Assembly: GCA_009846685.1 (NCBI GenBank) | Contig: VWVY01000001.1 | Location: 372,001 to 436,000 of the forward strand | Length of the DNA stretch: 64,000 bases | Reading direction: 5' to 3' | DNA from: Rhizobiales bacterium SYSU XM002 | GTDB lineage: Bacteria > Pseudomonadota > Alphaproteobacteria > Rhizobiales > Beijerinckiaceae | In this document: positions 29,929 to 38,960 of the stretch, piece after piece | Layout of the letters: the number at the start of each line of letters is the position of its first letter | Position numbering within the stretch: position 1 is the stretch's first letter | The notes under the pieces: model-generated | Told to the model about the DNA's origin: nothing | The model's database searches: none | Seen by the model: only the letters and a program-made list of their open reading frames with translations | Program-made: the position numbers and the translations under genes

Positions 29929-30666
29929 ATGAACCTCGAACGGATCAATCTCAACGTCTTTTCGAACGTGGCCTCGCCCGATGCGGCGGACTGCCTCGTT
30001 CCGGAAGCGATCCGATCCTACTTCGAGTGCTTCGAGAGGTCGCGCGGCGCCCGCGAGACGATCATCCGCATCTTCATCGATCCCAAACCCCATCGCGGGA
30101 ATTTCGCCGCCTGGAAACAGGCGATCCGCGACCGGCTGCCGGGCCTGAAATTCGAGATCGTCGAGACGATCGGCGTCGTCGACAGTTTCCGCAAGTCGGT
30201 CGCGATGAGCGAATGTGCCTGGGCGATGCAGCTCGAGCACGATTTCGTCTTCCGCCGCGAGGTCATTCCCCACGGTCTCGGTGAGATGATCGGGGCGCTG
30301 GAGGCGCTGGATATCGAGTATCTGCGCTTCAACAAGCGCCGTAATATGCAGGTCGGCTATGACGTGTTCATGGAGGAGGTGCCGGAATCGTCCGTTCCGA
30401 TCTGCCGGATCAATGGCCGGTCGAACAACCCGCACCTGATCAACGTCGGCTATTACCAGCGCGTCGTTCTGCCGCATCTTCACACCGAAATCGGCTATCG
30501 GCTAGGGCTGGAGGGTGGGCTCGAACGCTATATCGGCGGCGGACATGTCTATGGGCCACTCGGCTGGCCAAAGACGGTCCAGCATCTCGACGGTCGCCAT
30601 GTCCGGTTCCGCGACAATATCGCCCGCAAGCTTCACCTGCTGAAGAGCCGGCGCCATACGGGCTAG
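29929..30666 (+). CDS. Unknown protein, glycosyltransferase-like
   Basis: The 245-residue protein is not in a family I can name. It starts with an alternating strand/helix pattern (LNVFSN, then IIRIFIDPKPH), and QLEHDFVFRR at 101-110 places Glu103-His104-Asp105 where a GT-A transferase would carry its metal-binding DxD. The C-terminal part has RYIGGGHVYGPLGWPKTVQHLDG. There are no transmembrane segments. GGAG lies 8 bases upstream of the ATG. It is divergent from the GT61-like gene and convergent with the fucosyltransferase gene. A soluble transferase of the island is the best guess. Confidence 0.6.
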   Translation: MNLERINLNVFSNVASPDAADCLVPEAIRSYFECFERSRGARETIIRIFIDPKPHRGNFAAWKQAIRDRLPGLKFEIVETIGVVDSFRKSVAMSECAWAMQLEHDFVFRREVIPHGLGEMIGALEALDIEYLRFNKRRNMQVGYDVFMEEVPESSVPICRINGRSNNPHLINVGYYQRVVLPHLHTEIGYRLGLEGGLERYIGGGHVYGPLGWPKTVQHLDGRHVRFRDNIARKLHLLKSRRHTG

Positions 30667-30751
30667 AGCATTCTCCGATCAAGTGGATGCCGGTTGATCG
30701 AAAGAAAATGCGACAAAACAGGAAGATGGAGCGGATGCCGCTCTAGAGCAT
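30663..30751. repeat. Rhizobial-type intergenic palindromic repeat
   Basis: An 89-base element fills the gap between two convergent genes. It is bounded by direct copies of CTAGAGCAT (30663-30671 and 30743-30751). Inside are two hairpins: CGATCAA paired with TTGATCG around an 11-base loop (about 30675-30700), and GAGCGG-ATG-CCGCTC (about 30729-30743). The core wording, with AAGTGGATGCCGG and an AAAATGCGACAAAACA stretch, closely resembles a dispersed intergenic repeat I know from Bradyrhizobium, Methylobacterium and relatives. The stop codons of both flanking genes (TAG at 30664 and its complement at 30743) lie in its ends. Confidence 0.65.
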
Positions 30752-31642
30752 CACCCAGCCTTCCGGGTAGAGATCGCCGATATAGGTTTTCTTGAGCGCT
30801 TCCGGTGCAAGCCAGGCACGCGGCGCGCAGGTGAGTGTGTCTGCCTGCGGCGCGAGCCAGGCGCTCCACCACGAGAAGGTGGAATTGGCGATGATGTGGT
30901 GCCGCGCCCGGCTCATCAGGAAGAGATCGTCCTGCGCGGAAAAGCCGGTAACGGCCTCGTAATCGAGTCCGGCGGGGATGAGTTGCGGGATCGCCTGCGG
31001 CGTATCGGTGAAGACATAGATGCGCTCGACCGGCCGGGCAGCCGTGACGAGCGCAATCGCATCGCGGTAATAGCGCGACGAGAGCGTACCGTGCACCGTG
31101 TTGAACACGTTCTCGCTCTTGAAATCGCCGATCCGCACATGCACCGCGAGAGATTGTGCGGGCAGGCTCGCCGCCTTGGCCTTCGCAGCTTCGGAAGCGA
31201 CCTGCGCAAGATCGAACACCTTGCGGACGTCATCCTCGAACGGCGAGCAATACCGCGCGGAATGGAAATACCCAGAGAGATATTGCGAGCCGGACAACGC
31301 CTCGAAGCGCTCATCGTAGGCGTAGCTGCGTTCGCGGAAGGCGCCGCCTGACCAACCTGCCGGCGCGAACGGCTTGCCGAAGCTCAGCGCGCGGCGGACG
31401 CGGTTCATCCGCTGCGACAGCCAAGTCGATTGCCCGACGACCTCGGCCTCATGCGCCAGCCCGTCGAGCGCATAGGCGCGCGATCCACTCTGTCGATACC
31501 GTGAGACATCGAACTGCAGGGAAGCACCGAGCCGCTTTGCAAGTACATAGCCGGCCGCCGCCTGAAAGAGCTGGTTGCCGAGCCCGCCCAACATCTCGAC
31601 GCGCACGATCGGCTGTTCCGATGCAATGCCGCTCATCGTCAT
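30743..31642 (-). CDS. Alpha-1,2-fucosyltransferase-like GT11 glycosyltransferase
   Basis: Predicted transfer of fucose (or a related deoxysugar) in alpha-1,2 linkage from a GDP donor. The 299-residue protein has the GT11 motifs in order: GGLGNQLFQ at residues 19-27, HVRIGDF at 168-174 in the donor-binding position, and NSTFSWWSAWL near residue 250. The canonical motif is HxRRxD, and here the second arginine is replaced by isoleucine, which may alter donor use. No GDP-fucose synthesis gene is in the window. The ATG overlaps the stop of the upstream methyltransferase gene (ATGA). Confidence 0.9.
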   Translation of the reverse strand: MTMSGIASEQPIVRVEMLGGLGNQLFQAAAGYVLAKRLGASLQFDVSRYRQSGSRAYALDGLAHEAEVVGQSTWLSQRMNRVRRALSFGKPFAPAGWSGGAFRERSYAYDERFEALSGSQYLSGYFHSARYCSPFEDDVRKVFDLAQVASEAAKAKAASLPAQSLAVHVRIGDFKSENVFNTVHGTLSSRYYRDAIALVTAARPVERIYVFTDTPQAIPQLIPAGLDYEAVTGFSAQDDLFLMSRARHHIIANSTFSWWSAWLAPQADTLTCAPRAWLAPEALKKTYIGDLYPEGWVML

Positions 31643-32343
31643 TTCCCGAGGAACGGCAGGAAGCGCCGCCAGCGCGCGCGCCGCCGTGCCCGCTTGAGAA
31701 CGCGGATATCATAGAGGCGAGGGTGGATCACATCCATTGGCCCGCCGGTCTCCTCAAGAAGATGGGCATGGCTCTCCGCGACAAAGAGCGTCAGGTTCTG
31801 CTGATACCAGAACTCGACACTGTTATCGGCCCAAACCGCCCAGCGCAGGGCGAGGGAAGGGCGGAAGCCACGCGCAGCAAAACGCTCGGCCCAATAGCTC
31901 TGCCACTGCTCGTTGACGTGGCCTTCGCCACCTTGACCCGGAATCGCGGCCGAGAACAGAACCACCGGCGCGCTCTCCGTGAGGTAGGAAACGAGCCGCT
32001 CGCCCGCCTCCGGTGTAAGGTGTTCGGCAACCTCCAGCGACATCGCGAGATCGACCGGGCGGATTTCGGGCCAATCCCTTGCCTCGAAATCAATGCGCTC
32101 GAAATTCCCCGCGCCGATCCGCAATTGCTCGGGTTTAACCCAAGGGCCATCCAGCCCTCGAACCGAGCGTGCACCCAGTTTCTGGGCAGTATCGAGCCAC
32201 GCGCCGACGCCGCAGCCGACATCGAGGGCGGACGACGGTTGATAGCGCCGGAAAAGATGGCCGAGCACGGCGCGTGAGGAGCGCGCGGAATCTTCCGCAA
32301 ACCCCTCGAAGAATTCCGGCGTGTAGCGATCGGCCTTGTCCAT
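31639..32343 (-). CDS. Class I SAM-dependent methyltransferase
   Basis: The 234-residue protein has ALDVGCGVGAWLDTA as motif I (about residues 39-53), RGLDGPWV as motif II, and AMSLEVAEHLTPEAGERLVSYL as the conserved post-I region, a pattern of sugar- or lipid-modifying Methyltransf_23-type enzymes. A basic C-terminus (KRARRRARWRRF) may associate with membrane phospholipid. It is coupled to the GT11 gene through an ATGA overlap, suggesting that the fucosylated product is methylated. Exact substrate is unknown. Confidence 0.88.
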   Translation of the reverse strand: MDKADRYTPEFFEGFAEDSARSSRAVLGHLFRRYQPSSALDVGCGVGAWLDTAQKLGARSVRGLDGPWVKPEQLRIGAGNFERIDFEARDWPEIRPVDLAMSLEVAEHLTPEAGERLVSYLTESAPVVLFSAAIPGQGGEGHVNEQWQSYWAERFAARGFRPSLALRWAVWADNSVEFWYQQNLTLFVAESHAHLLEETGGPMDVIHPRLYDIRVLKRARRRARWRRFLPFLGK

Positions 32344-32487
32344 GAAGTCGCGTCCAGCCAGCCTTCGCGCGCGGAATGCGCGGCTTTACGAATGAAAGGC
32401 ACGGCGCGATTGCCTATCGCGCGTCAAGGCGGAAGGTCAACCCGCCGCGCGTGGACATCGCCGGAAACGCCGCTATAGATGACCGCC

Positions 32488-34446
32488 ATGTGCGGCATTT
32501 CAGGGCTTTTCCGTCCGGGCGGACTTGAGCGTGGGGACGAGGAAAACGTCCACCGCATCAACGCGACGCTTCTCCATCGCGGGCCGGATGACGTCGGCGT
32601 CTGGGCGCATGGGCCCGGCGGCGCGGTTCTGGCGCAGCGCCGCCTTGCCATTCAGGACCTCTCGCCAGCCGGGGCGCAGCCGATGCATTCGGCCTCCGGG
32701 CGCTATTCGATCACCTTTAACGGCGAGATCTACAATTTCCACGAGCTGCGCGACGCGCTCGAGGCTGAAAACCGGGCACCCGCCTGGCGCGGCCATTCCG
32801 ATACGGAGGTGCTGCTCGCCGCCATCGAGGCCTATGGCATAGCGGAAGCATTGAAGCGCCTCTCGGGCATGTTCGCCTTCGCGCTCTTCGACCACGAGAC
32901 CGGTGCCTTCACGCTCGCACGCGACCCGTTCGGCGAAAAGCCGCTCTACATTGGCTGGCTCGGTGGCGCGCTGGTCTTCGCATCCGAGCTGAAGGCGCTG
33001 CGCGCGCACCCGGACTGGCGGCGCGAGATCGATCGGGCCTCAATCACTGCCTTCATCCGGCATGGCTATATCGGCGCACCGGCGACCTTTCATCAGGCCG
33101 CGCGCAAGATCGGGCCGGGCCGGTTCGTCACCTTTGCGCGCGACCAGAACCCGTTCGAGGATGGTGTCGAGACACGCTACTGGAACAGTCTCGACGAGGC
33201 GCGCGAAGCGCGCGCCAGGCGCTTCTCCGGCGACAAGACGGCCGCGACGGGCGAACTCGATCGCCTCATCCACCGCTCGATTTCCCGGCAGATGATCGCG
33301 GACGTGCCGGTTGGCGCCTTCCTTTCCGGCGGGATCGATTCCTCGACCATCGCCGCGATCATGCAGGCGCAGCGGTCGAGCCCAATCGAAACGTTTTCAC
33401 TCGGCTTTCGCGAGGAAAAGTTCAACGAGGCGCCCTATGCCCGCGAGGTCGCGGCGCATCTCGGCACGGCGCACAACGAGATCGTCCTGTCCGGGCAGGA
33501 TGCGCTCGATCTTCTCGGCAGGATGCCGGACCTTTACGACGAACCCTTCGCCGACCCCTCGCAACTGCCGACCTTCATGATCGCACGCTATGCCCGCACC
33601 AAGGTGACGGTCGCGCTCTCCGGCGATGCGGGCGACGAACTTTTCGCCGGCTACGGGCGCTATCATTCGCTCCGGAAAAAATGGGAAGGAGGCCTTGCCG
33701 GGCTTGCGGCGCGCGTCGCCTCCCGTGCCTATGCCGGCGCGCTACTCCACGGCGTCGCGCGGCCTGCGGGAATGCTCGGGCTTGCGCGCGTCGCCGGATA
33801 CGCCCGCCTGCCGCTCGAACTCGAGCTCGCGGATATGGCCCAAGCCTTCGCCGCGCCTGATGTCACGCGCGCCTACGATGCCAAGTTCACGATCACCAAT
33901 CAGGCGCACCGCTTCGTGATCGGCGGCGAGGAGCCCGTCGATCCGCTGGTCGGCGAGATTGCGGCTATCGAAGGCTGGAACGCACTCGACCGCATGACCT
34001 CGCTCGACGCCGAGCGTTACCTCACCGACGATATCCTCGTGAAGGTGGACCGCGCGGCGATGGCGAACAGCCTCGAAACACGCGTACCGCTGCTCGACAA
34101 GGACATCGCCCGCCTCGCCTGGTCGATGCCGGACGGGCTCCGCCTTGCCAATGGCGAGCGCAAGGGCCTTCTCAAAGCCGTGCTGAGCCGCTACGTGCCG
34201 CGCGCGCTCTGGGATAGGCCGAAGCGCGGTTTCGGTATTCCGGTGACCGAATGGCTGAAAGGACCGCTGCAGCCGATGGCGGAGGATCTCTTCGCATCGG
34301 AACGCTTGATGCGGCACGGGATACTGGATCCCGTACTAACCCGCGCGATCTGGGACGATTTCCTCACGGGCGGGCAACGGCGCACCAACCTGATCTGGGC
34401 GCTGTTCATCCTCCAGATCTATCTCGCCCGCGAACTGGATGGGTGA
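32488..34446 (+). CDS. asnB: AsnB-type glutamine-dependent amidotransferase
   Basis: Glutamine-hydrolysing asparagine synthase family enzyme of 652 residues. The start at 32488 is fixed by biology: it makes MCGISG, so removal of Met1 exposes Cys2, the glutaminase nucleophile; an in-frame ATG nine bases earlier would bury it. The N-terminal Ntn domain (about 2-200) includes RGPDD and FNGEIYNF. The synthetase domain has the PP-loop SGGIDSS at residues 280-286. In glycan clusters such proteins (WbpS-like) amidate uronic acids rather than aspartate; context favours that here but does not prove it. Confidence 0.9.
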   Translation: MCGISGLFRPGGLERGDEENVHRINATLLHRGPDDVGVWAHGPGGAVLAQRRLAIQDLSPAGAQPMHSASGRYSITFNGEIYNFHELRDALEAENRAPAWRGHSDTEVLLAAIEAYGIAEALKRLSGMFAFALFDHETGAFTLARDPFGEKPLYIGWLGGALVFASELKALRAHPDWRREIDRASITAFIRHGYIGAPATFHQAARKIGPGRFVTFARDQNPFEDGVETRYWNSLDEAREARARRFSGDKTAATGELDRLIHRSISRQMIADVPVGAFLSGGIDSSTIAAIMQAQRSSPIETFSLGFREEKFNEAPYAREVAAHLGTAHNEIVLSGQDALDLLGRMPDLYDEPFADPSQLPTFMIARYARTKVTVALSGDAGDELFAGYGRYHSLRKKWEGGLAGLAARVASRAYAGALLHGVARPAGMLGLARVAGYARLPLELELADMAQAFAAPDVTRAYDAKFTITNQAHRFVIGGEEPVDPLVGEIAAIEGWNALDRMTSLDAERYLTDDILVKVDRAAMANSLETRVPLLDKDIARLAWSMPDGLRLANGERKGLLKAVLSRYVPRALWDRPKRGFGIPVTEWLKGPLQPMAEDLFASERLMRHGILDPVLTRAIWDDFLTGGQRRTNLIWALFILQIYLARELDG

Positions 34447-34455
34447 GGGGCTGCC

Positions 34456-35412
34456 CTAAGCGCCGTCCACCTTGCGATAGGGCTGCGGTCGCACCCCGAA
34501 GAGATAGGCGTAGGAACCGAGACCGGAGGCGATCTGCTTCAGGGCCTTGAAGCCCCAGCGCTTGCCCTTGACCGGCATCACGAGTGACAAGGCACCGAGA
34601 GGAAGCGAAAGCACGCCGCCGAGAAGCCGCCCCGTGCCCTTGATAAGGCTGAAGAAGGCCGCCGCAGCCTTGCCCTCCTGCTTCGCCTTGAGCACCGAGA
34701 GATTGATGGCGACGCGGAACGTGCGGTTGAGCTGCCAGCCCAGTGTCATCCGCGTTGCGGGGATCAGTTCCTCGACGATGGCCTCGCCGATCCAGATGAT
34801 CGTTCGGCCCTTCGCAGCGACGCGTGAGAAGAAATCGGTGTCAGACCCGCCGGTGAAGCGCATCGCGGTGTCGAAGCGCAGGTTGTCGCCGGTTTCGGCG
34901 AAGATCGCGGTGCGGACGAGGGTGTTGTGCCCCTCGGCCTTGGTCATCGTCGTTCCCGTCGGGCGCTTGTTGACATTGCGCTCGCGCAGGTAGGCGGGCG
35001 TTTCTTCAGGATAGACGCTGATGACGCGACCATAGAAAACATCGGCGGCATAGGTCTTCGTCGCGACCATCATGGTGCGGAACCAGTCCGGCCGCGCCAC
35101 TTCGTCATCGTCGATGTAAAGGAGCCAATCGAAACCCTGCGCGGCGGCATAGGTACCGCAGCGATTGCGGGCGAAGGGAAGGCCAAGTTCCGGCTCCAGC
35201 ACGCAATGGACCTTGATCCCGCTCGCTGCCTCGTGCCGGGCGGCGATGGCTTCGCAGGTCAGTCGATCGTTGTTCTCGATCACCGCAATCTCGAAAATCG
35301 CGCCCTCCGCCGGCTCCGACGCACAGACCGAAGCAAGGCACTGGTCGAGCAGAATTGGCCGGTTGCGGGTGCAGATCGTGACAAGCACGCGGGCGAGAGG
35401 AGGGGACGACAT
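34456..35412 (-). CDS. Family 2 glycosyltransferase
   Basis: GT-A inverting transferase of 318 residues. It begins with the CTRNRP nucleotide-binding turn, has IENNDR in strand 2, FARNRCG preceding the metal site, and the metal-binding Asp101-Asp103 in YIDDDEVARPDW. FTGGSDTDFF and the following region are the acceptor-side motif (ED/DxD-like). The C-terminus has a hydrophobic stretch (GRLLGGVLSLPLGALSLV, about residues 258-275) and a basic segment suitable for membrane association. It is convergent with asnB, nine bases apart. Confidence 0.92.
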   Translation of the reverse strand: MSSPPLARVLVTICTRNRPILLDQCLASVCASEPAEGAIFEIAVIENNDRLTCEAIAARHEAASGIKVHCVLEPELGLPFARNRCGTYAAAQGFDWLLYIDDDEVARPDWFRTMMVATKTYAADVFYGRVISVYPEETPAYLRERNVNKRPTGTTMTKAEGHNTLVRTAIFAETGDNLRFDTAMRFTGGSDTDFFSRVAAKGRTIIWIGEAIVEELIPATRMTLGWQLNRTFRVAINLSVLKAKQEGKAAAAFFSLIKGTGRLLGGVLSLPLGALSLVMPVKGKRWGFKALKQIASGLGSYAYLFGVRPQPYRKVDGA

Positions 35413-35472
35413 GGTGGTTTCCGGCGGTTTGTTCCGTTCTGCTAGGGCATTTCGGCGTTTGTCACAACCGCG

Positions 35473-36195
35473 CTACTCGCGGCGCAGGATCACCCGCTCG
35501 ACGAAATCGGCAAGGCCCTGAGCCTTGTAGCCTGCCGTGAGCACCTCGGGATCGTAGTCGTCGCGCACCCAATCGAGGAAGGGCTTGTCCTCATGCGGGT
35601 GCGCGGCAAGGTAGGCCGCGAACACCGCATCGAGAATACCGGTCTTGGAGGTAGCGAAATGCAGGTGCTTCCAGGTGAGTTGCTTCGCAGCCTCGCGCAC
35701 CGGCGTGTTCTCCATGATGATGAGATACAACGCCGAGATGAATCCTGCGCGATCTGCACCGGACTTGCAGTGGATGAGCACCGGATACCGGAGCGAGCGG
35801 AAGAATTCCGGCGCCGCCAGCAGCGTTTCCTTCCACGGTGCAGCACGCGAGAACAATTCGGGGAAGGTGCGATAATCCAGTCCCAGCCGCTCGCACTCCG
35901 CCGCTACCAGCGCATTGCCGCCGTGCCGCGGGTCGTGCCGTCCGGTAAGGACTGTCTTGACACCATGCGCCTGCGCCTTGCGGATATCAGCAGGGAACGG
36001 CTGGTTCATGCGAACAGCGAGGCCCTTCGAACCGACCCGGCCGAAATTCTTCCAGAACACGCGCAGGAGCGCGAAATCCATGACCAGAAAATCAAGCCAG
36101 GCGGCGCGGCGGTGCGCAGGATCGCGTGCTGGCTCACGATAAGCCTCGCGATCCGGCAGGAACCATCCGAAAAGGCGTGCGCGGATGCCCTTCAA
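35473..36195 (-). CDS. Cys-based protein/sugar phosphatase (dual-specificity type)
   Basis: The 240-residue protein carries the P-loop HCKSGADRAG at residues 142-151, that is HC(x5)R with Cys143 as nucleophile and Arg149 as phosphate binder. The GVKTVLTGRHD segment (about 78-88) is the equivalent of the usual DSP strand before the loop. It resembles bacterial tyrosine/lipid-phosphatase-like proteins often encoded in exopolysaccharide and lipid A loci. An N-terminal extension of about 60 residues is unassigned. It ends the glycan island; its substrate could be a phosphoprotein, an inositol phosphate or a lipid carrier. Confidence 0.82.
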   Translation of the reverse strand: MKGIRARLFGWFLPDREAYREPARDPAHRRAAWLDFLVMDFALLRVFWKNFGRVGSKGLAVRMNQPFPADIRKAQAHGVKTVLTGRHDPRHGGNALVAAECERLGLDYRTFPELFSRAAPWKETLLAAPEFFRSLRYPVLIHCKSGADRAGFISALYLIIMENTPVREAAKQLTWKHLHFATSKTGILDAVFAAYLAAHPHEDKPFLDWVRDDYDPEVLTAGYKAQGLADFVERVILRRE

Positions 36196-36205
36196 TGAGG
36201 CACCC

Positions 36206-36421
36206 TCAGCCGACCTTCTTCAGGAATTCGGTACGCAGGACGAGCCCCTTGATCTTCTCCACCCGGCACTCGATCAAATCCGGATCGTCGGTCAGGTGAA
36301 TGCCCTTGATGAGCGTGCCGCGCTTGAGGGTCGAGGAGGTGCCCTTGACCTTGAGATCCTTGACGACCTGAACATTGTCGCCCTCGGCGAGCAGCGTTCC
36401 GTTGCAATCCCGCACGTCCAT
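36206..36421 (-). CDS. YjdM/PhnA C-terminal domain protein
   Basis: The 71-residue product (MDVRDCNGTLLAEGDNVQVV, then LKVKGTSSTLKRGTLIKGIHL) corresponds to the C-terminal SH3-like domain of YjdM/PhnA alone, without the zinc-ribbon N-terminal half. Stand-alone versions are common in alphaproteobacteria and are often mislabelled as alkylphosphonate utilisation. A role in phosphonate use is not supported by any phn gene here. I chose the ATG at 36421; an ATG 24 bases upstream would add eight residues. It lies 10 bases after the phosphatase gene on the same strand (upstream of it). Confidence 0.85.
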   Translation of the reverse strand: MDVRDCNGTLLAEGDNVQVVKDLKVKGTSSTLKRGTLIKGIHLTDDPDLIECRVEKIKGLVLRTEFLKKVG

Positions 36422-36532
36422 CGCCGAATCTCCAGAAAGGTCCATGATCGATTTGCGATTAACCTCCAGAGGCGGGCATGGGAAGTTAAAACCTCTCCAT
36501 CTTGGTCGGCTTCGGGCACAACATCTTCCGTG

Positions 36533-36565
36533 AACGCATAACGTACTATCAATCTATGCGTTTTT
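36533..36565 (+). promoter_or_regulatory. Hairpin with T-run in the maeB leader region
   Basis: AACGCATA (36533-36540) pairs with TATGCGTT (36555-36562) around a 14-base loop, followed by TTT. It lies 96 bases upstream of maeB, in a 240-base gap that is otherwise featureless apart from being AT-rich. It could be a weak terminator, attenuator or operator. Confidence 0.3.
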
Positions 36566-36661
36566 CAAAACGCGCCTCTTCGCGTCACGCATCGCTCGGC
36601 TCTCGTCACCTCGGAAGGTTTCGTATATCCAGAAAAACAACAAGAAAGCGGGAGGAATGGA

Positions 36662-38950
36662 ATGCCGGTCGAGATGTCGAAGGATCTGCGCTCGGGTGCG
36701 CTCGTCTATCACCGGCTGCCAAAACCCGGAAAACTCGAGGTCGTCGCCACCAAGCCCCTCGGCAACCAGCGCGACCTTGCACTCGCCTATTCACCTGGCG
36801 TCGCCGCTGCCTGCGAAGCAATCGTCGATGATCCGCAGGAAGCCGCCAATCTTACGGCCCGGCAGAACCTCGTTGCGGTGATCTCCAACGGCACCGCCGT
36901 GCTCGGCCTTGGCGATATCGGCCCGCTTGCTTCCAAGCCGGTGATGGAAGGGAAAGCGGTTCTTTTCAAGAAATTCGCAGGCATCGACGTCTTCGATATC
37001 GAGATCAACGAGAAGCGCGTCCAGCAGCTTGTCGATACGATCTGTTCGCTCGAGCCGACGTTCGGCGGCATCAACCTTGAGGACATCAAGGCGCCGGAGT
37101 GTTTTGAGGTCGAGGCTCAGTGCCGCGAACGGATGTCGATCCCCGTATTCCACGACGATCAGCACGGCACGGCAATCATCGTCGCGGCGGCGGTTCTGAA
37201 CGCGATGCAGCTTGCGGGCAAGAAACTCGACGAGATCAAGCTCGTGACCTCCGGAGCAGGGGCGGCGGCGCTCGCATGCCTCAACCTGCTGGTTTCGGTA
37301 GGCATCAAGCGCGAGAACATCTGGGTCACGGATATCGAGGGCGTCGCCTACAAAGGCCGCGAGGCGCTGATGGACCGCTGGAAGGCCGTCTACGCGCAGG
37401 AGACCGACAAGCGCACACTCGCGGAGGTGATCGAGGGCGCGGATATCTTCCTCGGCCTCTCGGCAGCCGGTGTGCTGAAGCCCGAACTTCTCAAGAAGAT
37501 GGCTGCAAAGCCGCTGATCATGGCACTTGCCAATCCGAACCCGGAAATCATGCCGGAACTGGCGCTGGAAGCCCGTCCCGATGCGATGATCTGCACCGGG
37601 CGTTCGGATTATCCGAACCAGGTCAACAATGTCCTGTGCTTCCCCTATATCTTCCGCGGCGCGCTCGATGTCGGCGCGACGACGATCAACGAGGAGATGA
37701 AACTTGCCGCCGTCCGCGCCATCGCGGAACTGGCGCGGGAGGCCTCGTCCGATGTGGTTGCGCAGGCCTATGGCGGCGCGTCCCGCAATTTCGGGTCGGA
37801 TTCGCTGATTCCGTCGCCGTTCGATCCACGTCTCATTCTCCGGATCGCACCGGCCGTCGCCCGCGCTGCGATGGAAAGCGGCGTCGCCCGCGCACCGATC
37901 GGCGATTTCAACGCCTATGACGAACGCCTTCAGCGTTTCGTGTTCCGCTCGGGCTTCATCATGCGGCCGATCTTCCGTGCGGCACGGGCGAACCCCAAGC
38001 GGGTGATCTACGCCGAGGGTGAGGACGAGCGCTCGCTGCGCGCGGCCCAGACCGTGATCGAGGATGGCATTGCGGTCCCGATCCTCGTCGGGCGGCCGAA
38101 CGTGATCGAGCAGCGCATTGAGCGTTTCGGTCTGTCGATCCGCCCCGAGCGGGACTTTGCAATCGTCAACCCCGATGGAGACCCGCGTTATCGCGATTAC
38201 GTCCAGACCTATCTCGATATCGCCGGGCGCAAGGGCATCACACCGGATGCCGCCCGCACGCACGTGCGCACCAATTCCTCGATCATTGCAGCGATCGCGG
38301 TGCGGCGGGGTGATGCGGATGCGATGATTTGCGGTCTTGAGGGGCGGTTCCGCTCGCGTCTCCAGATCATCCGCGACGTGGTCGGGCTTGCGCCAGGCGT
38401 TACGGAGCTCGCGGCGATGACGTTGATGATCACCTCCAAGGGCGCGTTTTTCCTCGCAGACACCCACGTCAATGAGGATCCGAGCCTCGAGCAGATCGTC
38501 GATATCGCCCTGCGCGCCGCAACAGAGGTCCGTCGTTTCGGCATCACGCCGAAGGTGGCGTTGGTCTCGCATTCGGACTTCGGCAGCCACGACAGTTCCT
38601 CGGCCCGCAAGATGCGCGAGGCGGCACGCTGCATCGCCCAGCTCGCGCCTGATCTTGAAGTCGATGGCGAGATGCAGGCGGATTCGGCGCTGTCCGACGT
38701 CGTCCGCGAACGCGTCCTGCCGACCTCGAAGCTCAAGGGTGTCGCCAATATCCTCGTAATGCCGGATCTCGACGCGGCCAACATCGCAAACGAACTGACC
38801 AAAGTGATCGCGGACGCGCTGCCGGTCGGGCCGATCCTGCTCGGCACCGCTTTCCCTGCGCACATCGCGACCTCGACCGTCACGGCGCGCGGCCTCGTCA
38901 ACCTCACGGCACTGGCCGTGGTGGAAGCGCAGCAATCGGGCCGGGAATAG
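36662..38950 (+). CDS. maeB: NADP-dependent malic enzyme (malic enzyme-phosphotransacetylase fusion)
   Basis: Oxidative decarboxylation of malate to pyruvate. The 762-residue chain is the two-part MaeB type: malic enzyme domain (about 1-430, with [22 protein letters not shown] and the NAD(P)-binding [14 protein letters not shown]) joined to a phosphotransacetylase-like domain (about 435-760, with [16 protein letters not shown] and [14 protein letters not shown]). In other MaeB proteins the second domain binds acetyl-CoA and regulates the first rather than catalysing. A strong GGGAGGAATGGA precedes the ATG at 36662. Confidence 0.96.
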   Translation: MPVEMSKDLRSGALVYHRLPKPGKLEVVATKPLGNQRDLALAYSPGVAAACEAIVDDPQEAANLTARQNLVAVISNGTAVLGLGDIGPLASKPVMEGKAVLFKKFAGIDVFDIEINEKRVQQLVDTICSLEPTFGGINLEDIKAPECFEVEAQCRERMSIPVFHDDQHGTAIIVAAAVLNAMQLAGKKLDEIKLVTSGAGAAALACLNLLVSVGIKRENIWVTDIEGVAYKGREALMDRWKAVYAQETDKRTLAEVIEGADIFLGLSAAGVLKPELLKKMAAKPLIMALANPNPEIMPELALEARPDAMICTGRSDYPNQVNNVLCFPYIFRGALDVGATTINEEMKLAAVRAIAELAREASSDVVAQAYGGASRNFGSDSLIPSPFDPRLILRIAPAVARAAMESGVARAPIGDFNAYDERLQRFVFRSGFIMRPIFRAARANPKRVIYAEGEDERSLRAAQTVIEDGIAVPILVGRPNVIEQRIERFGLSIRPERDFAIVNPDGDPRYRDYVQTYLDIAGRKGITPDAARTHVRTNSSIIAAIAVRRGDADAMICGLEGRFRSRLQIIRDVVGLAPGVTELAAMTLMITSKGAFFLADTHVNEDPSLEQIVDIALRAATEVRRFGITPKVALVSHSDFGSHDSSSARKMREAARCIAQLAPDLEVDGEMQADSALSDVVRERVLPTSKLKGVANILVMPDLDAANIANELTKVIADALPVGPILLGTAFPAHIATSTVTARGLVNLTALAVVEAQQSGRE

Positions 38951-38960
38951 CGGTCCCAAC

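Noticed and set aside
28395-30284. A 629-codon plus-strand frame through the glycan island
   Set aside because: It crosses FkbM and the GT61-like gene in antisense and part of another gene; its composition is low-complexity Arg/Ala/His.
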